64,000 nucleotides of DNA from contig NZ_JABWCU010000001.1 of assembly GCF_018491765.1 (NCBI RefSeq), positions 62,001 to 126,000 of the forward strand, written 5' to 3'. This DNA is from Novosphingobium profundi (lineage in GTDB: Bacteria; Pseudomonadota; Alphaproteobacteria; Sphingomonadales; Sphingomonadaceae). The notes below the pieces were generated by a model. It was not told the origin of the DNA. It worked only from the letters and a program-made list of their open reading frames with translations, and made no database searches. Shown piece by piece: positions 16,740-26,538 of the stretch (positions are counted from its first letter, which is position 1; each line of letters begins with the position of its first letter). A program made the position numbers and the translations under genes.

Positions 16740-18155
16740 TCAGCGGCTCGCGCGCCAGTTGGCGAGGCGGTAGTAGGCGAGCGTCAGGCCGACCGTCACC
16801 ACCGAGCCGAACGGGAACGACCACCAGACCGCGTCACCCGCAAGCGCCGGATGGAGCAGGTAGTAGAAGCCCAGGCGGCCCGGGTAGAGCCCCAGGAACA
16901 TGATCACCAGCGGCGCGATCACGATGCCATAGGCGCGCAGCGTGCCCTGAATGATCATCGTCACCGAGACGATCACGAACGAGGCGGTGCAGATCAGCTG
17001 GATGTGCTCGGCGATCGGCATGGCCGGGCTGTCCCAGCCCAGGAACAGCGAGAGCAGCGGGCGATCGAAGCCGACGATTACCGCTGCCATCGCCGTGGTC
17101 AGCGCGAGGTTGGCGATCATGCCGACGTTGGCGACCTGGTCCACGCGCTTGTGGTCGCCCGCGCCGATCGCCTGGGCAACCATCGCGCTGACTGCAGTGC
17201 CCATCGCGAAGGCGGGCATCTGCAGGTAGTTCCAAAGCTGGAGCGAGGCACCGTAGGCGGCCGAGGCGTTGAGCCCGAGCTGGTTGACGAGCCCGATCAT
17301 GATGAGGCCCGCGGAGGAGACCAGCAGCATCTGCGCGCCCATCGGCAGGCCCTTGGTGACGATGTAGGACAGCTCGTCGCGGCGCGGACGCAGGAAATCC
17401 AGCTCGGGGCCGCGCAGGCGCATCGGCAGGTCCTGGCTGTAGATGCGCCAGACCTGGAAGACGAGCCCGCCCAGATTGGCGATCGCGGTGGCGATGGCCG
17501 ATCCGGCAATGCCCATCGAAGGGATCGGGCCGCCACCCATGATGAACAGCGGGTTGAGGCCGATATCGAGGCAGACTGCCATGATCATGGCGTAGAGCGG
17601 TGTGCGCGAATCGCCCGCACCGCGCATGCCCATCGAGACCATCATCGAAACCGAGCCGAATGGCAGGGTGATGAAGATGACCCGCAAGTACGTGAGCGCC
17701 TGAAGCTTGCTCTCGGCCGGCGTGCTCATCGCGTTGAGCAGGGGTTCGGCGAAGAACCAGCCGGCGAGGCCCGTCAGGGCGGCGACTACGGTGCAGAAGC
17801 CGACGCCCGAGCCGAACGTGCGCCGCGCGCCCACCACGTCGCGCGCGCCGAAGCTCTGCCCCACGCGCACCGTCGTTGCCATCGAGAAGCCGAACACGGC
17901 GGCGAAAAGCAGGAACATGATGACGTTGGCATTGGCCGTGGCCGCCAGCGCGCTCTCGCCGATGAGGCGCCCGACCCAGATCGCGTTGACCGAGCCGTTG
18001 AGGGTCTGGAGCACGTTCGAGAGCAGCATCGGGATCGAGAAGAGCATCAGCGTCTTCAGGATCGGCCCCTTGGTGAGGTCACCCTGCATCGCTCTGTGGC
18101 TGGCTTCCTCGCCCGGTTCCCATTCGCCCTCGGGTATCGGCGATGCTTCGTTCAT
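16740..18155 (-). CDS. MATE family multidrug/Na+ antiporter
   Basis: 471 residues from the ATG of MNEASPIPEG, which has a GGGGGA ribosome site. After a 40-residue hydrophilic N terminus there are twelve hydrophobic helices in two halves, beginning LKTLMLFSIPMLLSNVLQTL, with the family patterns GSVNAIWVGRLIGESALAA and RVGQSFGARDVVGARR. MATE carriers expel cationic drugs or metabolites by sodium or proton exchange; the substrate is unknown. It follows queE in the same direction with a 39-base gap and may share its transcript. Confidence 0.92.
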   Translation of the reverse strand: MNEASPIPEGEWEPGEEASHRAMQGDLTKGPILKTLMLFSIPMLLSNVLQTLNGSVNAIWVGRLIGESALAATANANVIMFLLFAAVFGFSMATTVRVGQSFGARDVVGARRTFGSGVGFCTVVAALTGLAGWFFAEPLLNAMSTPAESKLQALTYLRVIFITLPFGSVSMMVSMGMRGAGDSRTPLYAMIMAVCLDIGLNPLFIMGGGPIPSMGIAGSAIATAIANLGGLVFQVWRIYSQDLPMRLRGPELDFLRPRRDELSYIVTKGLPMGAQMLLVSSAGLIMIGLVNQLGLNASAAYGASLQLWNYLQMPAFAMGTAVSAMVAQAIGAGDHKRVDQVANVGMIANLALTTAMAAVIVGFDRPLLSLFLGWDSPAMPIAEHIQLICTASFVIVSVTMIIQGTLRAYGIVIAPLVIMFLGLYPGRLGFYYLLHPALAGDAVWWSFPFGSVVTVGLTLAYYRLANWRASR

Positions 18156-18194
18156 ATGTCCCCCATCGAGCCCCGGCACCCTGCCGGTGCGGGC

Positions 18195-18938
18195 TCAGGT
18201 ACCCCGTGTATCGCCCCACAGGTGAATGTGAAGACGGTCGGTGAAATTGAACCCGTGCGCGGCGCATAGGTCCCCCAGCCAGCGCGACCGTTCCCGCAGC
18301 GTCGCGCTGTCGCGTCCTTCCGGCATGAGAAAGACCCGCGCGGGCACCATGTCGTGGGCCTGGACGAGGCCAAGCACTTCCTCGAGATCTGATCGCTCGG
18401 CGATCACGAACTTGAAGTAGGCGCGCGGGTCGCGGGCATAGGCGGCGAGGCGCTCGGGAAGGAGCGCGAGCTCGGCCGGATTGCCGCTGTGCGCGAGCTT
18501 GGGGCTGACGTTGAACTGGTGGACCAGCGGATCGAGCCGCGGATGCGGCGCGACGGTACCGTTGGTTTCGATTTCGACGTGCATGGAGGGGCGCAGCGAT
18601 TTCAGCGCGGCGACCATGCGCGCGAGTGCGCCGCCTTGCAGCAGCGGCTCGCCGCCCGTCAGCACGAGCCGTTCGGGCGTTAGCGCGGCGACGCGATCGG
18701 CGACTTCGGCTTCCTCCAACGTGACCTGGTTCGCGCCGCGCTCGAAGTCGAGCCCGTCGGTGTGGGGACGGTTGTCACCGGTGAAGCGCCAGGTGTAGGC
18801 GGTGTCGCACCAGTGGCACGCGAGATTGCAGCGCGAGAGGCGCACGAAAGTGCTCGGCTTGCCCACGCTCGCGCCCTCGCCCTGCAGCGAGGCGAAGATC
18901 TCCGGTTCTCCCGGGGTGGTGGTGGCGAGAGTGAGCAT
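18195..18938 (-). CDS. queE: 7-carboxy-7-deazaguanine synthase (radical SAM)
   Basis: 247 residues. The radical-SAM cluster motif is CNLACHWCDT (Cys37, Cys41, Cys44), within the long-insert CX3CX2C form; upstream EIFASLQGEGASVGKPSTFVR and downstream LVLTGGEPLLQ and HVEIETNGT are QueE signatures. It rearranges 6-carboxytetrahydropterin to 7-carboxy-7-deazaguanine, the ring-contraction step on the way to preQ0 and queuosine in tRNA. No other que gene is in the window. The MATE gene follows directly. Confidence 0.95.
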   Translation of the reverse strand: MLTLATTTPGEPEIFASLQGEGASVGKPSTFVRLSRCNLACHWCDTAYTWRFTGDNRPHTDGLDFERGANQVTLEEAEVADRVAALTPERLVLTGGEPLLQGGALARMVAALKSLRPSMHVEIETNGTVAPHPRLDPLVHQFNVSPKLAHSGNPAELALLPERLAAYARDPRAYFKFVIAERSDLEEVLGLVQAHDMVPARVFLMPEGRDSATLRERSRWLGDLCAAHGFNFTDRLHIHLWGDTRGT

Positions 18939-19345
18939 GGTTGCGCGCTTAGTCGGTTGCCGTCAGGTCGACACGGTCCGCGGATGGCCGTGTCCGCGGC
19001 GCCCAAAAGGCGCTTTCGCGCCGCATTGCAAGCAAAATCGGGTTCACGTAGGCCATAGCGCCGAGTGTGTCAGGTTTGGTGGGCCCGGGAAAATGGTTTC
19101 GTTCGCGAGAGTGGGGCCAGGGGCGCAGTCCCCTCCAAAAGTCGGCGCAAGGAACCGGGCAATAGACCGAACCAGGGATTATGCGCGCGCGATAGGAGCT
19201 TCGCGCAAGCCCGGAAGGAACCCATTCGAGAGACAGGTGGTCGTGATCCATTCACCTGGATGATATACCGTTGGCTAGCTATCGGCCCGACGGGATGTGC
19301 GATATTTCAACGTCATGAATGGTGAAATGAAGGCGGCACCAGTCC
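18939..19345. other. Intergenic region between queE and the sulfotransferase gene
   Basis: 407 bases between divergent genes with no supportable protein or RNA gene. The end near queE is G+C-rich with small hairpins (for example AGGGG at 19119 with CCCCT at 19130). The end near 19260-19345 is more A+T-rich (GATATACC, GATATTTC) and probably holds the promoter of the sulfotransferase gene. Confidence 0.5.
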
Positions 19346-20212
19346 ATGCGTTTCGACGACATCGATTTCGTCATCATCGGGGCTGCGAAATCGGCGACGA
19401 CCTGGCTGCAACGACAGCTTCAGTCGGATCCGGCCGTCTACATGCCGGACGCCGAGTTGCATTATTTCTCGCGCGAGTACGGGCGGGGGGGCGACTGGTA
19501 TCTTTCGCAATTCGGCGAAGAGGCGCGGGGCAAGACCGTCGGCGAGAAATCGAATTCCTATCTGTACTCGCCCGATGCAGCCGGCCGGCTTCACCGGGAC
19601 GCACCGCAGGTCCGACTGATCGCGCAGCTGCGCAACCCGGTGGAGCGGGCCTATTCAAGCTACTGCATGTTGTTTCGGCGGGGGCAGGTCGGTGCGCAGA
19701 TCGAGTCCTATCTCGATCCCGCGCTGAGCGAGAATGTTCAGCTTCTGGGTTCGGGCACCTTCGCCTCGCACTTGCAGTCCTACATCGACCATTTCGGTCG
19801 CGAGAAGCTGCTCTTGCTGTTCTTCGAGGGCGTGGCGCAGGACCCGCACGGACAGATCTCGCAGGTGCGGGACCATCTTGGCTTGCCGCGGCGTCCGTTC
19901 GCTGAGGCGGGGCACGCGAAGGTCAAGGACAAGGAAGCTCCGATCGTGCCTGCCGTATTGCGCAGGAACCTGGGGTGGATGACCCCGATCGTGGAGCCCA
20001 TGCGCGGCAATCCGGCTTTCGAGGCGGTGCGCGGCGTGTTCGCGCGCAAGCCCAGGTATCCGCAATTGACGCAGGACTTGCGGCAGCGCCTCAGTGACTA
20101 TTACCGCCCGTCGATCGAGGCGCTGGAGCGAATGAGCGGCCAATCGCTGCAGCGTTGGTACGTGCCCTTGCAGGCGGGCGCATGCCCGGTCGACGAGATC
20201 GCATGTCTGTGA
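19346..20212 (+). CDS. Sulfotransferase family protein
   Basis: 288 residues. The PAPS-binding loop is IIGAAKSATTWLQRQL (about 10-25, P-loop-like with Lys15), and the 3'-phosphate site is LRNPVERAYSSY (95-106). This heparan-sulfotransferase-like fold transfers sulfate from PAPS to glycans, lipids or small molecules; no signal peptide is present, so it acts in the cytoplasm, for example on a lipid-linked or nucleotide-linked sugar. The next gene belongs to the pyruvyl transferase family, suggesting the pair decorates a surface polysaccharide. No PAPS-synthesis gene lies nearby. Confidence 0.9.
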   Translation: MRFDDIDFVIIGAAKSATTWLQRQLQSDPAVYMPDAELHYFSREYGRGGDWYLSQFGEEARGKTVGEKSNSYLYSPDAAGRLHRDAPQVRLIAQLRNPVERAYSSYCMLFRRGQVGAQIESYLDPALSENVQLLGSGTFASHLQSYIDHFGREKLLLLFFEGVAQDPHGQISQVRDHLGLPRRPFAEAGHAKVKDKEAPIVPAVLRRNLGWMTPIVEPMRGNPAFEAVRGVFARKPRYPQLTQDLRQRLSDYYRPSIEALERMSGQSLQRWYVPLQAGACPVDEIACL

Positions 20213-20321
20213 CGTGACGTCGGCGCGAACCGGATTTCAGGGCCATCGTGGGCCTTGCGCTACTGAAAATCGAAAACGGCCTTTGCGATCCGTAAAATGG
20301 CCATTCCTGGGAGCTGCGTGG

Positions 20322-21620
20322 ATGCCTAAGTTTATCATTACCGGCATACAGATGCGCAACAAGGGCTCCCAGGCCATGTTCTTGTCCCTGTATTACGCTC
20401 TCAAGGCCAATTTCCGCGATTGCGAGGTGGTCGGGTTCGCCAACAAGTACGATAACCCCGAGCAATACGCGTTCACGCTCTTGCCGTACGATGCCTATAC
20501 CCGTTTCCTGTTCAAATACCGGCTGGACCGAATTCCGGGGCTGCACCACGTGATGACCTATCTCCTGGGGCTGTTCCGGAACAATCGGAAATGGTTGGGG
20601 GTGGTGCCCGTGATGACGCGCGCTTTGCGGGAAGCCGACGCCATTTTCGATGCCAGTGGGTACACGCTGGGTTCGGGCTGGGACAAAGAGGCCGGGGAGC
20701 TGCTGCTGGACACCATTCGAACGGCCAGGCGGTACCGCAAGGATATCCTGTTGATGCCGCAAAGCTTCGGCCCATTCGACTGGGGCGAGGCCGACGACGC
20801 CCGTTTCAACGACCAGATCCGGGAGGAGCTGGCGTATTGCCGGAAGATATATGTCCGGGAGAAGGAGGGCTATGCCAGCCTGGCGGGTCTGGGGCTGAAG
20901 AACGTCGAGCTGTCGGCGGACATGGTCATCCGGGAGAGGTTCTTCCCCGCCACCCACGATATCCATGCCCCGTCCATGGCTGCGCAGGTTTCCTATCCCG
21001 CGAAAGGCTCGGTCGGCTTCATCCTGAACGCCAACGTCTTCAGGGTGGGCGATCCTGGCGCGGTGCTGAGGTTGTACGCCGATATCGTGAACCGACTGGT
21101 CGGCAACGGCGAGAAGGTCCACATCTTGAATTCGTCGACGGCGGATGCCCGGTACGTCGAGGAACTTGTCGCCATGGTCAAATTTCCGGAGCGCGTTCGG
21201 ATCATTTCGGGCGAATACTCCAGCCCGCAGCTCATCGAAATCATAAGCCGGTTCAAATATGTGGTCGCCTCGCGCTATCACTCGGTCGTGTTTGCCTATC
21301 GCAGCGGCGTTCCGGCGGTCATCCTGGGCTGGGCGAGCAAGTATCAGGATCTGGCCGAGCATTTCGAGCAGCAGGATTACGTGTTCGATATCAAGGACCC
21401 GAATATCGCGGGCATTCTCGAGAAGATCGACCGGATGGGCCAGGTGTACGAAGCGGAATCGCGGCGCATCATCCAGTGTCTGGATATCGTTCAGGAGAGC
21501 TCCGTCGTGTCCGATGCCCTCGCGTGCCTCAGGGGCGAGGACTGCGTGGAATTGGAGCCGGTACCGCGGCGCCGCGGCCCGGTATGGCCCGCCCCGCTTC
21601 GTGATCTGTCCACGATGTAA
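20322..21620 (+). CDS. Polysaccharide pyruvyl transferase family protein
   Basis: 432 residues starting at MPKFIITGIQ. The N terminus GIQMRNKGSQAMFLSLYYAL and the late block VASRYHSVVFAYRSGVPAVI followed by GWASKYQDLAEHF are the two diagnostic regions of the family (PF04230) that includes CsaB and the ketal-pyruvate transferases of exopolysaccharides. It has a GT-B-like fold and uses phosphoenolpyruvate in characterised members. It follows the sulfotransferase by 109 bases in the same direction. Its codons look somewhat less G+C-biased than those of the neighbours, a possible sign of acquisition, though this was judged by eye. Confidence 0.88.
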   Translation: MPKFIITGIQMRNKGSQAMFLSLYYALKANFRDCEVVGFANKYDNPEQYAFTLLPYDAYTRFLFKYRLDRIPGLHHVMTYLLGLFRNNRKWLGVVPVMTRALREADAIFDASGYTLGSGWDKEAGELLLDTIRTARRYRKDILLMPQSFGPFDWGEADDARFNDQIREELAYCRKIYVREKEGYASLAGLGLKNVELSADMVIRERFFPATHDIHAPSMAAQVSYPAKGSVGFILNANVFRVGDPGAVLRLYADIVNRLVGNGEKVHILNSSTADARYVEELVAMVKFPERVRIISGEYSSPQLIEIISRFKYVVASRYHSVVFAYRSGVPAVILGWASKYQDLAEHFEQQDYVFDIKDPNIAGILEKIDRMGQVYEAESRRIIQCLDIVQESSVVSDALACLRGEDCVELEPVPRRRGPVWPAPLRDLSTM

Positions 21621-21745
21621 GTCCGCCATAAGTCCCCCAGGCGGATGTCCCACCCTTGCCGCGGTTCGCGCGCGTGGCTTGCGTGCGAGGTCGGCTCCTG
21701 CCACCACGTCGGTGGGGCGCGCGGTGCGCCCCGGGGAGCGTTGCA

Positions 21746-22336
21746 ATGACATCGAAGATCGCCGGAATGGCTCTCGCACTGGCCTTGGGGAGCCTGGCGG
21801 GGGCAGGGCAGGCTGAGGCGCCCGCACACCATTCGCATGCGCCCGCCTCCTTCGTCCCGGCCGATTTCGCGGTGCCGACGCAGGCGGCGGGCAAGGACTT
21901 CCGCCTCGTGCCGCTGGGACCGCAGCTCGCCCGGATCGACTACGAAGCCTACATGTCCTCGGTCGAGCACCTGCAGAAGACTTTCACGCGCAGCACCGCC
22001 TGGCCGCACGCGGGGATCACCGATGCCGAGGCGCTGGTGGACATGGAGACCGAACAGGCGCGCTTTCGCCGCCGTGACTCGTTCGCCTATTCGGTGCTCA
22101 CCCCCGACGGCACGCGCGAGCGCGGCTGTGTCTACGTGCGCCCGAGCAAGGTCGCGGGCTACGACGCGGAGGTGCGGCTGTGGGTCACCAAGGACGAGTA
22201 TGAGGCCGGGTTCGAGGACGAACTCTATGCCTTCGTGCAGGCGTGGATGGCGAAGGAATGGCCGTTTGCCAAAGTCGCCTATCCGGGGCGCTCGATCGAC
22301 TGGGCGGCCTGGGACGCGCTGCAGGAAGCGAAGTAG
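21746..22336 (+). CDS. Exported protein of unknown function
   Basis: 196 residues with a GGGGAG ribosome site. A signal peptide (MTSKIAGMALALALGSLAGAGQAEA) is followed by a His-rich APAHHSHAPA segment that could bind metal. The rest contains TRERGCVYVRPS and AEVRLWVTKDEYEAGFE, which have the look of strands around a GNAT acyltransferase core, but the export signal and lack of a clear acetyl-CoA loop make that uncertain. I do not recognise the family. It converges on valS with a shared terminator between them. Confidence 0.75.
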   Translation: MTSKIAGMALALALGSLAGAGQAEAPAHHSHAPASFVPADFAVPTQAAGKDFRLVPLGPQLARIDYEAYMSSVEHLQKTFTRSTAWPHAGITDAEALVDMETEQARFRRRDSFAYSVLTPDGTRERGCVYVRPSKVAGYDAEVRLWVTKDEYEAGFEDELYAFVQAWMAKEWPFAKVAYPGRSIDWAAWDALQEAK

Positions 22337-22442
22337 GTTTCCGAGGGCCATCGCCCTCGGGCTCCCCAAATCGGTGAGGGCACTTCGCGCCCGTGAGCTG
22401 GACGGTATACGGGGTCGAGGGGTGGTAAACCCCTTGGATTTG

Positions 22443-22477
22443 AAAAGAAAAGGCCCGCGATGTTCGCGGGCCTTTTC
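22443..22477. terminator. Bidirectional terminator between an exported unknown and valS
   Basis: A perfect stem AGGCCCGCGA / TCGCGGGCCT with a TGT loop is flanked by an A-rich run on the left and TTTTC on the right, so it can terminate transcription from both convergent genes. Confidence 0.9.
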
Positions 22478-22486
22478 GTGTCGGGT

Positions 22487-25207
22487 TTAACCCAGCCGCT
22501 CGAGTGCGGCGGCAAGGCGGGTCGCTTCGGCGGTGTGGTGCGCGTGGTCGGCGCGGGCCTTCTCGACCGCCTCGGGCTTGGCCTTCTCGACGAACTTGGG
22601 GTTCGAGAGGCGGCCTTCCAGTGACTTGGCTTCCTTCTGCGAGGCGGCAAGCGCCTTTTCGAGGCGGGTCTTCTCGGCGGCGATGTCGATCACGCCCTCG
22701 AGCGGGATCGCGAGCATCGTGTCGCCCGCGCCGACCTGGAGGACAGGTCCGGCAGGCGCGGCCTCGAAGTGGATCGCGTCGAGGCGGGCGAGGCGGTCGA
22801 TCACGGTGGCGTTGCCGCCGATGATCGCGCGGGTCGCCTCGGAGGCCTCTGCGGCATAGGCGGTAAGGCGCGCGCCGGGGGTAATGCCCAGCTCCGCCTT
22901 CGCCGCGCGCAAGTTTCCGATGAGCGCGATCAGCCCTTCGACTTCGGCCTTGGCGGCGGCGTCGACCGCGGCTTGCGGTTCGGGCCATTTGGCGACAATC
23001 AGCTCGGCCTCGCGCGCGCCCATCTTCGACCACAGCTCTTCGGTGACGAAGGGCATGAAGGGGTGGAGCATGACGAGGATCTGGTCGAGCACCCAGCCGG
23101 CGACCGCCTGGGTCTCGGCGTCGAAGTTGCCTTTCACCAGTTCGATGTACCAGTCGCAGAAATTGTCCCACACGAAGTGGTAGATCGCGTTCGCGGCGGC
23201 ATCGAAGCGCAAGTCCGCCATCGCCTTGTCGAGCTCGGCGACGGTCTCGACCACTTCGCCGATGATCCAGCGGTTGACGGCCGAGGTCGCGGCGGGCGCG
23301 GCAAACGAAGTCGAGGCAACGACGCCGTTCGACTGGCAGAAACGCGCCGCGTTCCACAGCTTGGTGGCGAAGTTGCGGTACCCCTCGACGCGCTTGTCAT
23401 CCATCTTGATGTCGCGGCCCTGGCTTTCCATGGCGGCCATGAAGAAGCGCAGCGCGTCGGCGCCGTACTGGTCGATGAGGCCGAGCGGGTCGACCACGTT
23501 GCCCTTCGACTTCGACATCTTCGCGCCATCGGACGCGCGCACGAGGCCGTGGAGGTAGAGCTTCTTCCAGGGCACCTCGTCCATGAAGTGGATGCCCTGC
23601 ATCGCCATACGCGCGCACCAGAAGAACAGAATGTCGAAGCCCGAGATCAACAGGTCGTTGGGGTAGTGCTTGGCGAGCAGGTCGGTCTTCTCGGGCCAGC
23701 CGAGTGTCGCGAAGGGCCAGAGCGCCGAGGAGAACCAGGTGTCGAGCACGTCCTCGTCGCGCCTGAGCGCCTTGTTGCCGGCGAGGGCCTGGGCTTCTTC
23801 CTCGGTTTCGGCGACGAAGACTTCGCCGTCCTCGGTGTACCACGCCGGAATGCGGTGGCCCCACCAGAGCTGGCGGCTGACGCACCAGGGCTGGATGTTC
23901 TCCATCCAGTTGAAATAGGTCTTCTCCCAAGTCTTGGGGACGACCTCGATTGCCCCGTCGCGCACCGCCGCGATGGCAGGCTGGGCGAGAGTGGCGGCAT
24001 CGACGTACCACTGGTCGGTCAGCCAGGGCTCGATCACCACGCCGCCGCGATCGCCAAAGGGCGTCTGGATCGTGCGCGGCTCGGCGTCGTGCTCGACGGT
24101 TTCGGTCTCGCCTTCCTTGTTCGTCGTGGTGACGACGTGGGGGATGAGCAGGCCAAGGGCCTTCATCTCGGCGACCACGGCCTCGCGCGCGGCGAAGCGC
24201 TCCATGCCGAGGTACTTTTCGGGCACGAGGCCGTCGGCGGTCTGCACCACGTTCGCATCGGCATCGAACATGTTGAGCATTTCGGCGGGCTTGAACCCGG
24301 CGCGCTTGCCCACCTCGAAGTCGTTGAAGTCATGTCCTGGGGTGATCTTCACCGCGCCCGAACCCAGTTCGGGATCGGCGTGCTCGTCGGCGACGATCTT
24401 GAAGCGGCGCCCGGTGATCGGCTGGAGGATCTCCTTGCCGATGACCGACGTGTAGCGCGCGTCTTCGGCGTTCACGGCAACCGCCATGTCGGCCAGCATC
24501 GTCTCGGGACGCGTGGTGGCAACCTCGATGTAGTCGAGCCCGTCGTCACGGGTCACGCCGTCGGCAAGCGGGTACTTGAAGTGCCAGAAGCCGCCCTTGA
24601 CCTCGCGGGTCTCCACCTCGAGGTCGGAGATCGCGGTCTTGAGCTTGGGGTCCCAGTTCACCAGCCGCTTGTCGCGGTAGATCAGGCCCTGCTTGTGCAG
24701 TTCGACGAAGACCTTGACCACCGCGCCCGTGAAGTGCGGGTCCATGGTGAACTGCTCGCGGCTCCAGTCCATCGAGCAGCCCAGGCGCCGCAGCTGGCGC
24801 GTGATCGTGCCGCCGCTCTCGGCCTTCCATTCCCACACCTTGGCGACGAAGTCCTCGCGCGAATGGTTGGTGCGCTTGTCCTGGCGCGCCTCCATCTGGC
24901 GCTCGACGACCATCTGCGTGGCGATGCCCGCATGGTCGGTGCCCACCACCCACAGCGCGTCCTTGCCCTTGAGACGTTCGTGACGGATGACGATGTCCTG
25001 CAGCGTGTTGTCGAGCGCGTGGCCGATGTGCAGCGAGCCCGTCACGTTGGGCGGCGGATTGACGATCGTGAAGGGCTGCGCGTCGGGGCGCTCGGGGCGG
25101 AAGAGGCCGGTCTCTTCCCAGTGGGCGTACCACTTGGCCTCGATCGCGGCGGGATCGAAGGTCTTGTCGAGAGCGTTCTCGGGCGTGTTTTCGGGCGTCT
25201 GGGTCAT
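22487..25207 (-). CDS. valS: Valyl-tRNA synthetase
   Basis: 906 residues, normal length for bacterial ValRS. The class I motifs are HIGH at 60-63 ([13 protein letters not shown]) and KMSKS at 563-567 ([15 protein letters not shown]). The editing domain lies between them ([16 protein letters not shown]). The C-terminal anticodon-binding domain ends in the characteristic long coiled-coil arm rich in Lys, Glu and Ala, with [20 protein letters not shown] near its start. It charges tRNA-Val and edits threonine mischarges. The start at [10 protein letters not shown] is chosen because upstream in-frame residues are basic and non-family. It is divergent from the Mla operon with 218 bases between them. 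Confidence 0.97.
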   Translation of the reverse strand: MTQTPENTPENALDKTFDPAAIEAKWYAHWEETGLFRPERPDAQPFTIVNPPPNVTGSLHIGHALDNTLQDIVIRHERLKGKDALWVVGTDHAGIATQMVVERQMEARQDKRTNHSREDFVAKVWEWKAESGGTITRQLRRLGCSMDWSREQFTMDPHFTGAVVKVFVELHKQGLIYRDKRLVNWDPKLKTAISDLEVETREVKGGFWHFKYPLADGVTRDDGLDYIEVATTRPETMLADMAVAVNAEDARYTSVIGKEILQPITGRRFKIVADEHADPELGSGAVKITPGHDFNDFEVGKRAGFKPAEMLNMFDADANVVQTADGLVPEKYLGMERFAAREAVVAEMKALGLLIPHVVTTTNKEGETETVEHDAEPRTIQTPFGDRGGVVIEPWLTDQWYVDAATLAQPAIAAVRDGAIEVVPKTWEKTYFNWMENIQPWCVSRQLWWGHRIPAWYTEDGEVFVAETEEEAQALAGNKALRRDEDVLDTWFSSALWPFATLGWPEKTDLLAKHYPNDLLISGFDILFFWCARMAMQGIHFMDEVPWKKLYLHGLVRASDGAKMSKSKGNVVDPLGLIDQYGADALRFFMAAMESQGRDIKMDDKRVEGYRNFATKLWNAARFCQSNGVVASTSFAAPAATSAVNRWIIGEVVETVAELDKAMADLRFDAAANAIYHFVWDNFCDWYIELVKGNFDAETQAVAGWVLDQILVMLHPFMPFVTEELWSKMGAREAELIVAKWPEPQAAVDAAAKAEVEGLIALIGNLRAAKAELGITPGARLTAYAAEASEATRAIIGGNATVIDRLARLDAIHFEAAPAGPVLQVGAGDTMLAIPLEGVIDIAAEKTRLEKALAASQKEAKSLEGRLSNPKFVEKAKPEAVEKARADHAHHTAEATRLAAALERLG

Positions 25208-25425
25208 GGCGCCGCGCTTTGCCAGCGCGCTGCGCCGCGCGCAAGCGGCCTGTTGCAGCCGGTTACGCATTGTCATCTTGCGGTGCCTTTCGTGTGCCAC
25301 GATTTCGCCTCATCCTGCTGCCACAGCGGGAGGGGATGGATGAACCGTCCGACACCGATCGCGCATTTCGTCGCTGCCACGGAACTTCTTGCCGGGACAC
25401 GGATTATTCCCCATTACGCACGCAA

Positions 25426-26538
25426 ATGAGACAATGGGCTGATTTTTCGGTGTCGGAGAGCGACGGGGGCAAGGCGCCGGTATTGGTGCTGAGCGGGTCG
25501 TTGCGCGTCCATTCGATTGGCGATCTCGACAGTCGCCTGCGCGCTCTGGGTGGCGGCTACAGCGCGATCGACTTGTCCGGGGTGACCGATATCGACACCA
25601 CCGGCGCCTGGCTGACGATGGAGTTCGCCCGAAAGCACGGGATCGAGATTACCGGCGCCAGCGAGCGGGCCGAGCGCCTGTTCGCGGCGGTGGGCGACCT
25701 CGACGAGGCCGAGCCCAAGCCGCCGATGCGGCCCTTCATCACGCGCACGCTCGAGGAACTGGGCGATCTCGTCACGAACTGGGGCAGCGGGTTCGTGCGC
25801 ACGGTCGGCTTCTTCGGTGCGCTGATGGCGACGATGGGCACGACGATCGTCCATCCGTCGCGCTTTCGGGCCAAGGCGCTCGTCCACCACATGCAGCACG
25901 TGGGCGTCAACGCCTTGTGGATCGTGGGCTTGATGAGCTTCCTCATCGGCATCGTGATCGCGCAGCAGGGCGCGGTGCAGCTCGCCCAGTTCGGCGCCGA
26001 ATTCTACACCATCAACCTCACCGGACGCCTCTCGATGCGCGAGCTGGGCGTGCTGATGACCGCGATCATGGTCGCGGGCCGCTCGGGATCGGCCTTCGCC
26101 GCGCAGATCGGCACGATGAAGCTGACCGAGGAAGTCGATGCGATGCGCACGATCGGCGTCGCGCCGATGGAATCGCTGGTGCTGCCGCGCGTGCTGGCCG
26201 CGATGATCATGATGCCGCTGCTCGGCTTCTACGCCGCGATCTGCTCGATCATCGGGGGGGCCTTCATCTCGAACTTCGCGCTCGACATCCCCTTCTTCGC
26301 CTTCCTGCGCCGCACCCAGGAAGTGGTGCCGATCACCGACGTGTGGATCGGCCTCATCAAGGCCCCGGTCTTCGCGCTGATCGTGGCGCTGGCGGGTTGC
26401 TACCAGGGCATGCAGGTTTCGGGCAACGCCGAGGAAGTGGGCAGCCGCACCACCCAGGCGGTGGTCACCGCGATCTTCACGGTGATCGTGCTCGACGCCT
26501 TCTTTGCGGTGTTCTTCACCAAGATCGGCTGGAAATGA
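25426..26538 (+). CDS. MlaE-family ABC permease with N-terminal STAS domain
   Basis: 370 residues. Residues 1-95 form a STAS-like domain (VLVLSGSLRVHSIGDLDSRL, then a DLSGVTDIDTTGAW strand-helix), the fold that the separate MlaB subunit provides in E. coli. The rest is a MlaE/YrbE permease (EFYTINLTGRLSMRELGVL, AGRSGSAFAAQIGTMKLTEE, EVDAMRTIGV) with about five membrane helices. It forms the channel of an inner-membrane lipid transporter involved in outer-membrane asymmetry. The stop overlaps the ATG of the ATPase gene. The start at MRQWADFSV is the first ATG consistent with the STAS fold. Confidence 0.93.
   Translation: MRQWADFSVSESDGGKAPVLVLSGSLRVHSIGDLDSRLRALGGGYSAIDLSGVTDIDTTGAWLTMEFARKHGIEITGASERAERLFAAVGDLDEAEPKPPMRPFITRTLEELGDLVTNWGSGFVRTVGFFGALMATMGTTIVHPSRFRAKALVHHMQHVGVNALWIVGLMSFLIGIVIAQQGAVQLAQFGAEFYTINLTGRLSMRELGVLMTAIMVAGRSGSAFAAQIGTMKLTEEVDAMRTIGVAPMESLVLPRVLAAMIMMPLLGFYAAICSIIGGAFISNFALDIPFFAFLRRTQEVVPITDVWIGLIKAPVFALIVALAGCYQGMQVSGNAEEVGSRTTQAVVTAIFTVIVLDAFFAVFFTKIGWK

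Noticed and set aside
22769..25429. An 886-codon open frame on the plus strand across valS
   Set aside because: It is antisense to an unmistakable valyl-tRNA synthetase with HIGH and KMSKS motifs. Long antisense frames are expected where third positions are G or C, and the product is low-complexity in His, Asp, Val and Leu.
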